Assembly: GCF_004348985.1 (NCBI RefSeq)
Contig: NZ_SMKW01000013.1
Coordinates: forward strand, 89,422-153,421
Origin: Saccharopolyspora elongata
GTDB lineage: Bacteria; Actinomycetota; Actinomycetes; Mycobacteriales; Pseudonocardiaceae
Direction: 5' to 3'
Length of the DNA: 64,000 bases
The translations under genes were made by a program, and so were the position numbers. Positions within the stretch are counted from its first letter, which is position 1. Each line of letters starts with the position of its first letter. Below, piece after piece: positions 1 through 10,009 of the stretch. The notes beneath the pieces are model-generated. The model was not told where the DNA came from. It ran no database searches and saw nothing but the letters and a program-made list of their open reading frames with translations.

Positions 1-1026
1 GAGGAAACCCGCGTCCGGCAGCGCTACGTCGATCTGATCGTGCGGAAGCAGGCCGCCGACACGGTGCGCACCCGCGCCGCGGTTCAGCGATCGCTGCGGG
101 ATTCGTTCGACCGGCGCGGTTTCGTCGAGGTGGAAACCCCGATGTTGCAGACGCTGCAAGGCGGTGCCGCGGCTCGCCCGTTCACGACGCATTCCAACGC
201 CTTCGACATCGACCTGTTCCTGCGGATCGCGCCGGAGTTGTATCTGAAGCGATGCGTGGTCGGCGGGATCGAGAAGGTTTTCGAGATCAACCGGAACTTC
301 CGCAACGAGGGCAGTGATTCTTCCCACTCGCCGGAGTTCGCGATGTTGGAGTTCTACCAGGCGTATGCCGATTACAACGACATGGCCGAGCTCACCAGGT
401 CGCTGATCCAGGAAGCGGCCGAGGCGGTCGCGGGTTCGCAGGTGGTCACCTGGTTCGACGGGACCGAGTACGACTTGTCCGGCGAGTGGGCGTCGCTGCG
501 GATGTACGACTCCTTGTCGGAAGCGCTGGATTCGGAGATCACCCCGGAAACTCCGGTGGAGGCGCTGCGCAAGCACGCGGACTCCTACGGATTGCAGACC
601 GATCCCAAGCACGGCCACGGAAAGCTCGTCGAGGAGCTGTGGGAGCACCTGGTCGGCGATCATTTGACCGCACCGACGTTCGTTCGCGACTTCCCGTTGG
701 AGACCTCCCCGCTGACCCGGCAGCACCGCACCGAGCCGGGCGTGGCGGAGAAATGGGATCTGTACGTTCGCGGGTTCGAGCTCGGGACCGGATACTCCGA
801 ACTCGTCGACCCGGTCGTGGAACGCGCTCGCCTCGAGGAACAGGCCGCACTCGCGGCCGCCGGAGACGACGAGGCCATGCCGATCGACGAGGACTTTCTC
901 CGCGCCCTGGAGTACGGAATGCCGCCCAGCGGCGGGGTCGGAATCGGTATCGACCGGTTGTTGATGGCGTTGACCGGTCTCGGTATCCGGGAGACGATCC
1001 TGTTCCCGCTGGTCCGGCCGGAATGA
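1..1026 (+). CDS. lysS: Lysyl-tRNA synthetase, class II (5' end outside window)
   Basis: Charges tRNA-Lys with lysine in the cytosol. The gene is cut by the left edge. The reading frame is open from base 1 (first residues [14 protein letters not shown], the beginning of the class II core), so only about 341 C-terminal residues are visible. Class II motif 2 (FRNEG followed by EFAMLEFY, about bases 298-357) and motif 3 ([15 protein letters not shown], about 934-978) are intact, and the protein ends LFPLVRPE as bacterial LysRS does. It lies just upstream of lsr2 and clpC in the order seen in mycobacteria (lysS-lsr2-clpC1). Confidence 0.95.
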   Translation, partial: EETRVRQRYVDLIVRKQAADTVRTRAAVQRSLRDSFDRRGFVEVETPMLQTLQGGAAARPFTTHSNAFDIDLFLRIAPELYLKRCVVGGIEKVFEINRNFRNEGSDSSHSPEFAMLEFYQAYADYNDMAELTRSLIQEAAEAVAGSQVVTWFDGTEYDLSGEWASLRMYDSLSEALDSEITPETPVEALRKHADSYGLQTDPKHGHGKLVEELWEHLVGDHLTAPTFVRDFPLETSPLTRQHRTEPGVAEKWDLYVRGFELGTGYSELVDPVVERARLEEQAALAAAGDDEAMPIDEDFLRALEYGMPPSGGVGIGIDRLLMALTGLGIRETILFPLVRPE

Positions 1027-1210
1027 CCCGATCAGGGCGGGAGGCGGTGAATTTTCCGGCCCGGGTGAGTGCATTGTCGCAGTTACTGCGCTAACCTGTG
1101 CTCAGAATGTTCCGGTGACGGCTTATTGACGTACTCGCAAGGGAGTTGCGCTCCTGGCGAGGTCGCTGTCCCGCTATTGCACATTTTTTGCTCCGGGGAG
1201 GACTTCGAAG

Positions 1211-1564
1211 ATGGCGCAGAAGGTCACAGTCACCCTTGTCGACGATCTCGACGGCGGGCAGGCGGATGAAACCGTCGAGTTCGGATTGGACGGCGTCGCC
1301 TACCAGATCGACCTTTCCGCCGACAATGCCGGTGAGTTGCGGGATGCGCTCGCGAACTACGTCTCGAACGCGCGCCGGGCGGGCGGCCGGAAGAAGCCGG
1401 GCCCGCGCCCGGGCGCCGCGGCGCGTTCCACCGGCGGTTCCACGAGTGCCGATCGCGAGCAGAACCAGGCCATTCGGGAATGGGCTCGCAAGCGCGGTCT
1501 GAAGGTGTCGGACCGGGGCCGTATCCCCGCCGACATCGTCGAGCAGTACCACCAGGCGAACTGA
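1211..1564 (+). CDS. lsr2: Nucleoid-associated protein Lsr2
   Basis: H-NS-like DNA-bridging protein that coats AT-rich DNA and silences acquired genes. It has 117 residues, the usual size. The N-terminal dimerisation half ([15 protein letters not shown], then GVAYQIDLS) is followed by a basic linker ([10 protein letters not shown]). The C-terminal AT-hook-like DNA-binding part carries RGR at residues 102-104 and the family ending [10 protein letters not shown]. The start ATG follows a strong ribosome site (GGGGAGGAC, about 9 nt upstream). It is flanked by lysS upstream and a strong terminator downstream, so it is probably transcribed alone or with lysS. Confidence 0.96.
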   Translation: MAQKVTVTLVDDLDGGQADETVEFGLDGVAYQIDLSADNAGELRDALANYVSNARRAGGRKKPGPRPGAAARSTGGSTSADREQNQAIREWARKRGLKVSDRGRIPADIVEQYHQAN

Positions 1565-1576
1565 AGTAACCGACGC

Positions 1577-1619
1577 CGAGGGGCGTTTGCGGGCCGATGG
1601 GCCCCGCAAACGCCCCTCG
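1577..1619 (+). terminator. Strong hairpin terminator after lsr2
   Basis: A perfect 17-bp stem (left arm 1577-1593, right arm 1603-1619) with a 9-nt loop lies 13 bases after the lsr2 stop. No long T-run follows, as is common in high-GC actinobacteria. Confidence 0.85.
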
Positions 1620-1798
1620 TTGCGTTCGGATAACTCTAATCGCCGCTTAACGGGCCGAAATGTGGCGATTGATCAACGCGAGATCTTGTCCGATTGTGGC
1701 CCGTGTTGCCCTTTTTCCCGGTTGCCCCGGCGCCGGTAACCGCCGCCCCCCGCCGACGTGTGACATCGGACATTCCGGCCCACCCTGTCGGTTCAGCC

Positions 1799-1817
1799 TT
1801 AGGTGGGCCTAACCTAA
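1799..1817. promoter_or_regulatory. IdeR/DmdR iron box
   Basis: The 19-bp sequence TTAGGTGGGCCTAACCTAA differs from the IdeR/DmdR consensus TTAGGTTAGGCTAACCTAA at only three central positions. Both 6-bp outer arms are perfect. It lies 35 bases upstream of the chosen GTG start of the siderophore permease operon, the expected place for Fe(II)-dependent repression. Confidence 0.85.
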
Positions 1818-1852
1818 GTGCGGTCCGGACGGGTGAACAGAGGGAGTGGGAC

Positions 1853-2935
1853 GTGAGTCGCAGCGTGGCCGTCGACGGCCCTCCCGGGTCCGAGCAGGTC
1901 GCGGCGTCCACAGCTGCCGGCGGCGAACGCCTGCGACAACGCCGGCGCCGCCGGGTCACGGGCATCGTCGTGCTGCTGGTCGTGCTCGCGGTCAGCTGCG
2001 TGCTCAGCGTGATGATCGGCGCCAAGACGATCCCGCTGGCGGACGTGTGGGCCGGGCTGTTCGCGCCGACCGGCACGGAGAACGACCTGATCATCCGTGA
2101 GCTCCGGGTGCCGCGCACCGTGGTCGGCGTCCTCGCGGGCGCGGCGCTGGGCCTGGCCGGCGCGCTGATGCAGGGCCACACCCGCAACCCGATCGCCGAC
2201 CCGGGCATCCTCGGCATCACGCAGGGCGCGGCGCTGGCCGTCGTGCTCGCGGTCTACACCTTCGGCGTCACGACGCTGCTCGGCTTCATCTGGTTCGGCT
2301 TCGCTGGCGCGATGCTGGGCGCGCTCGCGGTGTTCGCGATCGGCTCCCTCGGCCGCGGCGGCCCGACCCCGGTGACGCTGGCGCTGGCCGGCACGGCGAT
2401 CAGCCACCTGCTGCAGGCCATCACCTCGGCGCTGGTGATCTCCGACCAGCAGACCATGGACACCTACCGGTTCTGGAAGGTCGGGTCCATCGCGATCACC
2501 GACACCGCGGTGATCCCCCAGGTGCTGCCGTTCCTGGTGGTGGGCGTGGTGCTGGCGCTGGCCAACGCGTCGAGCCTCAACGCCCTCTCGCTCGGCGACG
2601 ACGTGGCCCGCTCGCTCGGCCACCGCGTCGAGTGGGCCCGCCGGACGGGCATCGCCGCGATCGCGATCCTGGTCGGCGGCGCGGTCGCGATCTGCGGGCC
2701 GATCGGGTTCGTCGGGCTGATCGTGCCGCACGTGGCCCGCTACTTCACCGGCGCCGACTACCGCTGGCTGCTGCCGTTCGCCGGGCTGCTGGGCGCGTCG
2801 CTGGTGCTGCTCGCCGACGTGCTCGGCCGGGTCGTGGCGCGGCCGTCCGAAGTGCAGGTCGGGGTGATGCTGGCGATGGTCGGCGCACCGTTCTTCATCG
2901 CGCTCGTGCGCCGCCGGAAGTTGGTGCGGTTGTGA
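1853..2935 (+). CDS. Siderophore ABC transporter permease 1 (FecCD family)
   Basis: Inner-membrane permease that imports ferric siderophore. FecCD/BtuC fold: a basic N-terminus, then about nine to ten membrane helices. Family signatures include LRVPRTVVGVLAGAALGLAG, then GALMQGHTRNPIADPGILG, and the ATPase-contact stretch near GPIGFVGLIVPHVAR. The GTG at 1853 is preferred over upstream in-frame starts because it follows AGGGAG and sits just after the iron box. Its stop overlaps the GTG start of the second permease. No substrate-binding lipoprotein gene is present in this operon, so that subunit must be encoded elsewhere. Confidence 0.93.
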   Translation: MSRSVAVDGPPGSEQVAASTAAGGERLRQRRRRRVTGIVVLLVVLAVSCVLSVMIGAKTIPLADVWAGLFAPTGTENDLIIRELRVPRTVVGVLAGAALGLAGALMQGHTRNPIADPGILGITQGAALAVVLAVYTFGVTTLLGFIWFGFAGAMLGALAVFAIGSLGRGGPTPVTLALAGTAISHLLQAITSALVISDQQTMDTYRFWKVGSIAITDTAVIPQVLPFLVVGVVLALANASSLNALSLGDDVARSLGHRVEWARRTGIAAIAILVGGAVAICGPIGFVGLIVPHVARYFTGADYRWLLPFAGLLGASLVLLADVLGRVVARPSEVQVGVMLAMVGAPFFIALVRRRKLVRL

Positions 2936-4023
2936 CCCAGGTCCTCGAAGACGAGCAGTCGGGCGTCTCCGGTCGCCGGCCGGTCCGGGTGGGCCCGTTC
3001 TCCGGCGTGCTGCGCATGCGGCCGCTGGTGGCGCTGCTGGGCGGCCTGGTCGTGCTGCTGGCCGTGTTCGTGCTCAACGTCGGCCTCGGCGAGTACCAGA
3101 TCAGCCCGCTGGAGGTGCTCAACACGCTGTTCGGAGGCGGCGACCGGGCGCAGCAGATCATCATCTGGGAGCTGCGGCTGCCGAGGTCGCTGACCGGCCT
3201 GCTGGTCGGCGCCGCGCTCGGCCTCGCCGGCGCGATCATGCAGGCCCTCGCCCGCAACCCGCTGGCCAGCCCGGACATGCTCGGCATCACCTGGGGCGCG
3301 GGCACCGCCGCGACGCTGGTGATCGTGCTCGGCGGCACCGCGGGCAGCCTCGCGGGCGCGCTGGCCGACTACGGCCTGCCGCTGGTGGCGCTGGCGGGCG
3401 GGCTGGTCACCGGCATCGCCGTCTACGGGCTGGCCTACCGCCGCGGCGTGGACTCCTTCCGGTTGGTGCTCGTCGGCGTCGGCGTCAGCGCGCTGGCGGG
3501 CAACGCGACCTACTGGCTGCTCACCGTCGGCGACGTCACCGAGGCGAGCCGGGCCATGGTGTGGCTGACCGGCAGCCTCAACGCGCGCGGCTGGGAGCAC
3601 GTCATCCCGGTGGGGATCGCCCTGGTCGTGCTGATCCCGCTGGCCCTGATCGGCGCGCACGTGCTCGGCGCGCTGCAGTTCGACGACGACACGGTGCGCG
3701 GCCTGGGCGTCCGGATGGACTTCTCGCGCGGCGTGCTGCTGCTGGCCTCGGTCGCGCTGGCGTCGATCGCCACTGCCGCGGCCGGGCCGATCCAGTTCGT
3801 CGCGCTGGCCACCCCGCAGATCGCGCTGCGCGTGGCGCGCACCTCGCGGCCGCCGCTGCTCACCTCAGCGGTGCTCGGCGCCGCGCTCGTCGTCGGTTCG
3901 GACGTGATCTCCCGGACCGCCTTCGGCGGCACCGAGCTGCCGGTCGGCATCATCACCGCCATCCTCGGCGCCCCGTACCTCATCTACCTGCTCGTTCGTC
4001 GGTACCGGGAGGCCCGCGCATGA
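2932..4023 (+). CDS. Siderophore ABC transporter permease 2 (FecCD family)
   Basis: Second half of the heterodimeric ferric-siderophore permease. It shows the same FecCD signatures as its neighbour (LRLPRSLTGLLVGAALGLAG, IMQALARNPLASPDMLG, GPIQFVALATPQIALR). The GTG start (2932) overlaps the preceding stop (GTGA) and its own stop overlaps the ATPase ATG (ATGA), so translation of the three genes is probably coupled. About 363 residues and nine or ten membrane helices. Substrate cannot be told from sequence; a hydroxamate or catecholate siderophore is likely. Confidence 0.93.
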   Translation: MTQVLEDEQSGVSGRRPVRVGPFSGVLRMRPLVALLGGLVVLLAVFVLNVGLGEYQISPLEVLNTLFGGGDRAQQIIIWELRLPRSLTGLLVGAALGLAGAIMQALARNPLASPDMLGITWGAGTAATLVIVLGGTAGSLAGALADYGLPLVALAGGLVTGIAVYGLAYRRGVDSFRLVLVGVGVSALAGNATYWLLTVGDVTEASRAMVWLTGSLNARGWEHVIPVGIALVVLIPLALIGAHVLGALQFDDDTVRGLGVRMDFSRGVLLLASVALASIATAAAGPIQFVALATPQIALRVARTSRPPLLTSAVLGAALVVGSDVISRTAFGGTELPVGIITAILGAPYLIYLLVRRYREARA

Positions 4024-4892
4024 CCGCATCCGCCACGTCCAAGACGACCGACGACGGACGCGCGGTGCCCTCTGGCGACCGGCAGCGGCTGCACGCCACC
4101 GACCTGCAGCTGGCCTACGGCGACCGCGTCATCGTCGACGGCCTGGACTTCGACGTCGTGGACGGCACCATCACCGCGGTGATCGGCCCGAACGGCTGCG
4201 GCAAGTCGACGCTGCTGCGCGCGCTGGGCCGGCTGCTGAACCCGCGGCGCGGCAGCGTGCTGCTGGACGGCAAGCAGATCCACAAGATGTCCACCAAGGA
4301 AGTCGCCAGGGTCCTCGGGGTGCTCCCGCAGTCGCCGGTGGCGCCGGAGGGCCTGACCGTCGCCGACCTGGTCGCCCGCGGCCGCCACCCGCACCAGTCC
4401 TGGTACCGGCAGTGGTCCTCCGACGACGAGTCGGCGGTGGCCGAGGCGCTGGGCATGACCGGCATCGCCGACCTCGCCGACCGCACCCTGGACGAGCTCT
4501 CCGGCGGCCAGCGGCAGCGCGCCTGGCTGTCCATGGCGCTGGCGCAGGGCACCGACCTGCTGCTGCTCGACGAGCCGACCACCTACCTGGACCTCTCGCA
4601 CCAGGTGGACGTGCTGGAGCTGGTCGGGCAGCTGCACGACGAGAGCGGTCGTACCGTCGTGATGGTGCTGCACGACCTGAACCTGGCCGCCCGCTACGCC
4701 GACCGGCTGGTGGCGATGAAGGCCGGCGCGATCGTCGCCGAGGGCGCGCCGGGCGAGGTGCTCACCGAGGAGTTGCTGGCCGAGGTGTTCGGGCTGAAGG
4801 CGCGGGTGATTGCTGATCCCGTCGCGGGTACCCCGATGGTGGTGCCGATCGGCGGGAGGCGCGGCGCGTCCGCCGATCAGTCCAAGCAGTAA
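4020..4892 (+). CDS. Siderophore ABC transporter ATP-binding protein (FecE/FepC type)
   Basis: Cytosolic ATPase driving the two permeases upstream. Walker A GPNGCGKST (about residues 59-67), Q-loop in VLPQSP, signature LSGGQRQRAW, Walker B LLLLDEPTTYLDLSH and switch histidine in VMVLHDLNLAARY are all intact. 290 residues, starting at an ATG that overlaps the stop of permease 2. This is the last gene of the iron-box operon. The short inverted repeat just after the stop could end the transcript or regulate clpC. Confidence 0.94.
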   Translation: MTASATSKTTDDGRAVPSGDRQRLHATDLQLAYGDRVIVDGLDFDVVDGTITAVIGPNGCGKSTLLRALGRLLNPRRGSVLLDGKQIHKMSTKEVARVLGVLPQSPVAPEGLTVADLVARGRHPHQSWYRQWSSDDESAVAEALGMTGIADLADRTLDELSGGQRQRAWLSMALAQGTDLLLLDEPTTYLDLSHQVDVLELVGQLHDESGRTVVMVLHDLNLAARYADRLVAMKAGAIVAEGAPGEVLTEELLAEVFGLKARVIADPVAGTPMVVPIGGRRGASADQSKQ

Positions 4893-4896
4893 GACC

Positions 4897-4915
4897 TGTT
4901 CGCGCTGAGCGGACA
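4897..4915. promoter_or_regulatory. Inverted repeat between siderophore operon and clpC
   Basis: Seven-base arms TGTTCGC and GCGGACA (one G-T wobble) around a 5-nt centre. The CGC-N5-GCG core has the spacing of ClgR operators, and ClgR controls clpC in several actinobacteria. It could equally be a weak terminator of the transporter operon. It lies about 220 bases upstream of the clpC start. Confidence 0.35.
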
Positions 4916-5135
4916 GGGCCATCCGATCGGTCCAAATCCGGAATCTCGCAGGCCAGCGTGCCGTTGGTCAGGGTGCCGGACAAGAATGTGGGCAGTAGGC
5001 CGTAGCGGGCACGGACCGCGACCGGGTGGGGCTACTACAGTGGTCCTCAAGAGTGCTGAACCCGTCGTGGGCATCGGCGATGCAGGAGCCGTGCCCAGCC
5101 AACGAGACCGCCGGCGCAGCAGTCAGGGAGTGCGA

Positions 5136-7688
<2,553 letters not shown>

Positions 7689-7698
7689 CGCAAGACCC

Positions 7699-7734
7699 AG
7701 AAGGCCCCGCGCTCCACGACGCGGGGCCTTCTGC
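7699..7734 (+). terminator. Terminator after clpC
   Basis: Perfect 14-bp stem (7699-7712 with 7721-7734) and 8-nt loop, 10 bases after the clpC stop, followed by GCGTTGG. Confidence 0.88.
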
Positions 7735-7815
7735 GTTGGGGCTCAAACCGATCGGGCGATCATGTCCTGGTCTGCCTCGGCGACGGCGTCGCGAAGCCTT
7801 GAGAAGCCGCGACGG

Positions 7816-8646
7816 GTGCAGCTGAGCACGAGCTCGTCGTTGCCGCGGAAGATCAGGCTGACCTCGTCGGAGCAGAACGACGCGGCGCGCGAGATCGGCA
7901 GGAAGCAGACCCGCATCAGCAGGGCCGAGAACGGCGTCGGTTCCCTCGCGCCGGAAGAACTCGCCCAGCTGCTCGACTTTTACGGCGTAAAAGGAGACAT
8001 GCGCGCGACGGCGCTAGCCCTTGGAGCCCAAGCCCGCAAACGCCAGCGCGGCCGGACTTACACCGACCAGCTGCCGCGCTCCTTCGAGCGCCTTGCGGAC
8101 CTCCAAGCCAATGCCATGGCGATCGGCTTCTACGAGACCGGGATCGTGCCCGGCTTGGCGCAGACGCGTGATTATGCGAAGGCCGTGATCGCGGCGTTCT
8201 GGTGGAAGTCGCCGGAGGTGGACGTCGAGAACCTCCTCTCGTTCCGGATTGATCAGCAGCGTCGGGTCCTGCAAGCCGATCCGCCGAAAGAGCTGACGTT
8301 CGTGCTGACTGAAACTGCTCTTGACCAGGTAGTGGGTAGTGCAGAGGTGCTGAGAAGTCAGCTGCTTCACCTCCTGCAGCTTGGCGAACGCCACAACGCG
8401 ACTGTGCAGATCATGTGCCGCGATGTTCCGGACAACCCGCTGCTCGGTGGCGGTCTCATCACGCTCGATTTCGGCGACGCAGCACCGTGAACCGCGTTTG
8501 CCGCATCACACGGACCCGCGACGTACCACGATCAAGAAGAGGACACTGGTCCCATGTTCTGTGCCTTCGAACGGGCACAAGAGTTGGCGCTCACGCCGAA
8601 GGAGTCAGCCAACCTCCTGCTGACCAAACTGAAGGACATGTCGTGA
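7816..8646 (+). pseudogene. DUF5753 (Scr1-like) HTH regulator interrupted by an in-frame TGA
   Basis: Actinobacterial XRE-type regulator of the DUF5753 family, normally about 280 residues and paired with a DUF397 protein. The HTH region (NDAAREIGRKQTRISRAENG) and the DUF5753 core (YETGIVPGLAQTRDYAKAVI) are readable. The frame stops at TGA 8488-8490 after LDFGDAAP, but the same frame continues with family-like sequence: GPATYHDQEEDTG, then CAFERAQELALTPKESANLL, to a second stop at 8644-8646. From GTG 7816 this gives 276 codons, full family length, with one internal stop. The first HTH helix also looks a few residues short. Either a decayed regulator, a sequencing error, or stop-codon readthrough; an upstream in-frame ATG at 7762 is an alternative start. 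Confidence 0.75.
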
Positions 8647-8837
8647 TGAGCTATGACACCGGCTGGTACAAGAGCACACGAAGCTCGGGATCCAGCAACG
8701 CCTGCGTCGAGGTTCGATTAACCGACCGGGCTGTGGCGGTGCGGGATTCGAAGGCGCCTGGGGATGGGCAGATCGTGGTCAGCCATGCCGCGTGGCGTGG
8801 GTTCTTGAGCAGGGTGGAGCAGGGCTTCTGCTGGTGA
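8646..8837 (+). CDS. DUF397 protein
   Basis: Small (63-residue) partner protein of DUF5753 regulators. The DUF397 pattern is clear: WYKSTRSSGSSNACVEV, then VAVRDSKAPGDGQIVVS, then WRGFLSRVEQG. The ATG overlaps the distal stop of the regulator frame by one base (TGATG), the usual coupling of this gene pair; a GTG one codon upstream is also possible. The gene is intact although its regulator partner is interrupted. Confidence 0.85.
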   Translation: MSYDTGWYKSTRSSGSSNACVEVRLTDRAVAVRDSKAPGDGQIVVSHAAWRGFLSRVEQGFCW

Positions 8838-8840
8838 GGG

Positions 8841-8887
8841 GCCGTGAGCGGTTTTTGTTGCCATAGCGACTAAAAGTGCTCACGGGG
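8841..8887. repeat. CGTGAGTG-family palindrome, copy 1
   Basis: 47-bp imperfect palindrome (arms CGTGAGC/GCTCACG, loop CCATAGCGAC) at the convergent junction of the DUF397 gene and dedA. It is one of eight related elements in the window and probably a two-way terminator. Confidence 0.75.
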
Positions 8888-8919
8888 CTTGAGCGGCCGG
8901 AACGGCCCCTGTGGGTCGG

Positions 8920-9645
8920 TCAGCGGATGCGGCGGATTTCTTCGGTCGGGGCCTCGGCGGGCACCCGGGCGAGGCGGACCGTGGGGGCTTCCGAGAGCTG
9001 GCGTTCGCGGCGGTTGTTGCGGATGCGGATCGCGATGAACGCCGCGACCGTCAGGATCGCCGTGATCAGGACCGCGCGAGAAAACAGCCCCGCGTACTCC
9101 TCGACGAGGTACCAGCTCTGGCCCAGCAGGTAGCCCGCCAGCACGAAGACGGTGTTCCAGATCAGGCTGCCGAGCGTGGTGAACAGCGTGAACGTGGCCA
9201 GGCGCATGCGTTCGACGCCGGCCGGGAGCGAGATGAAGCTGCGGAACAGCGGGATCATCCGGCCGAAGAAGACCGCCTTGATGCCGTGCTTGGCGAACCA
9301 CGCCTCGGTCCGGTCGATGTCGGAGATCTTCACCAGCGGGATCTTGGCGGCGATGGCGCGGGTGCGGTCGCGGCCCAGAGTCGCGCCGATGCCGTAGAGC
9401 GCCAGCGCGCCGATCAGCGAGCCGAGCGTCGTCCACAGGATCGCGCCGATCACGGACATGTTGCCCTGGCTGGCGGTGAATCCGGCCAGCGGCAGGATCA
9501 CCTCGGACGGGATGGGCGGGAAGAGGTTCTCCAGGGCGACGATCATTCCCGCTCCCGGGCCGCCGAGGGCCTCCATCACGGAGATCACCCAGGCGGCGAA
9601 GCCGGTCGGTTCGGCGGAGGTGGCGGCCAAGGTCGTCAGATCCAT
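8920..9645 (-). CDS. DedA family membrane protein
   Basis: Polytopic membrane protein of the DedA/VTT (SNARE-associated) family, which works in lipid scrambling, undecaprenyl-phosphate or membrane homeostasis. 241 residues. Visible are the family signature ENLFPPIPSEVILPLAGF near residue 39, the re-entrant loop R-x(3)-P-x-x-R-x-F in FGRMIPLFRSFISLPAG, and several hydrophobic helices, ending in a basic cytosolic tail. The ATG start lies inside a possible 36-codon reading frame (see the next entry). Downstream it meets the DUF397 gene tail to tail across a palindrome. Confidence 0.92.
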   Translation of the reverse strand: MDLTTLAATSAEPTGFAAWVISVMEALGGPGAGMIVALENLFPPIPSEVILPLAGFTASQGNMSVIGAILWTTLGSLIGALALYGIGATLGRDRTRAIAAKIPLVKISDIDRTEAWFAKHGIKAVFFGRMIPLFRSFISLPAGVERMRLATFTLFTTLGSLIWNTVFVLAGYLLGQSWYLVEEYAGLFSRAVLITAILTVAAFIAIRIRNNRRERQLSEAPTVRLARVPAEAPTEEIRRIR

Positions 9646-9746
9646 TCGAGCGGCTCCGGGTAGCGCCCCGCCCGGACGGTGTGGAGCACGTCGGCGTGCG
9701 AGCCGTGCCGGCGGAACATGATCGGCGGTATGTCCGTTTCTTCCAT
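9636..9746 (-). CDS. Possible 36-residue protein overlapping the start of dedA
   Basis: A short frame from ATG 9746 to TGA 9636 encodes 36 residues (begins MEETDIPPIMFRRHGS). About 31 of 35 codons end in G or C, like real genes here. Its end overlaps the dedA start by 10 bases, so it could be a coupled leader peptide. The ribosome site is weak and no family was recognised. Confidence 0.3.
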   Translation of the reverse strand: MEETDIPPIMFRRHGSHADVLHTVRAGRYPEPLEWI

Positions 9747-10009
9747 GATTCCAGCCCGCGGCGGTACTCCGGCCCGACGGGAGGTGATCTACCCCATAAT
9801 TCGCGGGCCGAGCCCGCCCGGGAGGTTTCCTGGTTTCGCCTGAAATCGGAACGCGACGAACCAGGCAAAACGGGCTTCGATCTTTCCCCGGTGCCGGCAG
9901 GAGGCGCCCTGCTGGGCGGCCGGTGATCTCCGGGTTTTCGCCGTGCGACCGCGTGCGCAACGCCTGAAATGGCAGGCATCGGGTCGGTCCCTTCTGCGAA
10001 GCTGGTGCG
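9747..10009. other. Divergent promoter region between dedA and the BTAD regulator
   Basis: No convincing gene. Lower-GC stretch CCCATAATTCGCG near 9792-9804 could hold a -10 element for one of the two divergent genes. No operator was recognised. Confidence 0.4.
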
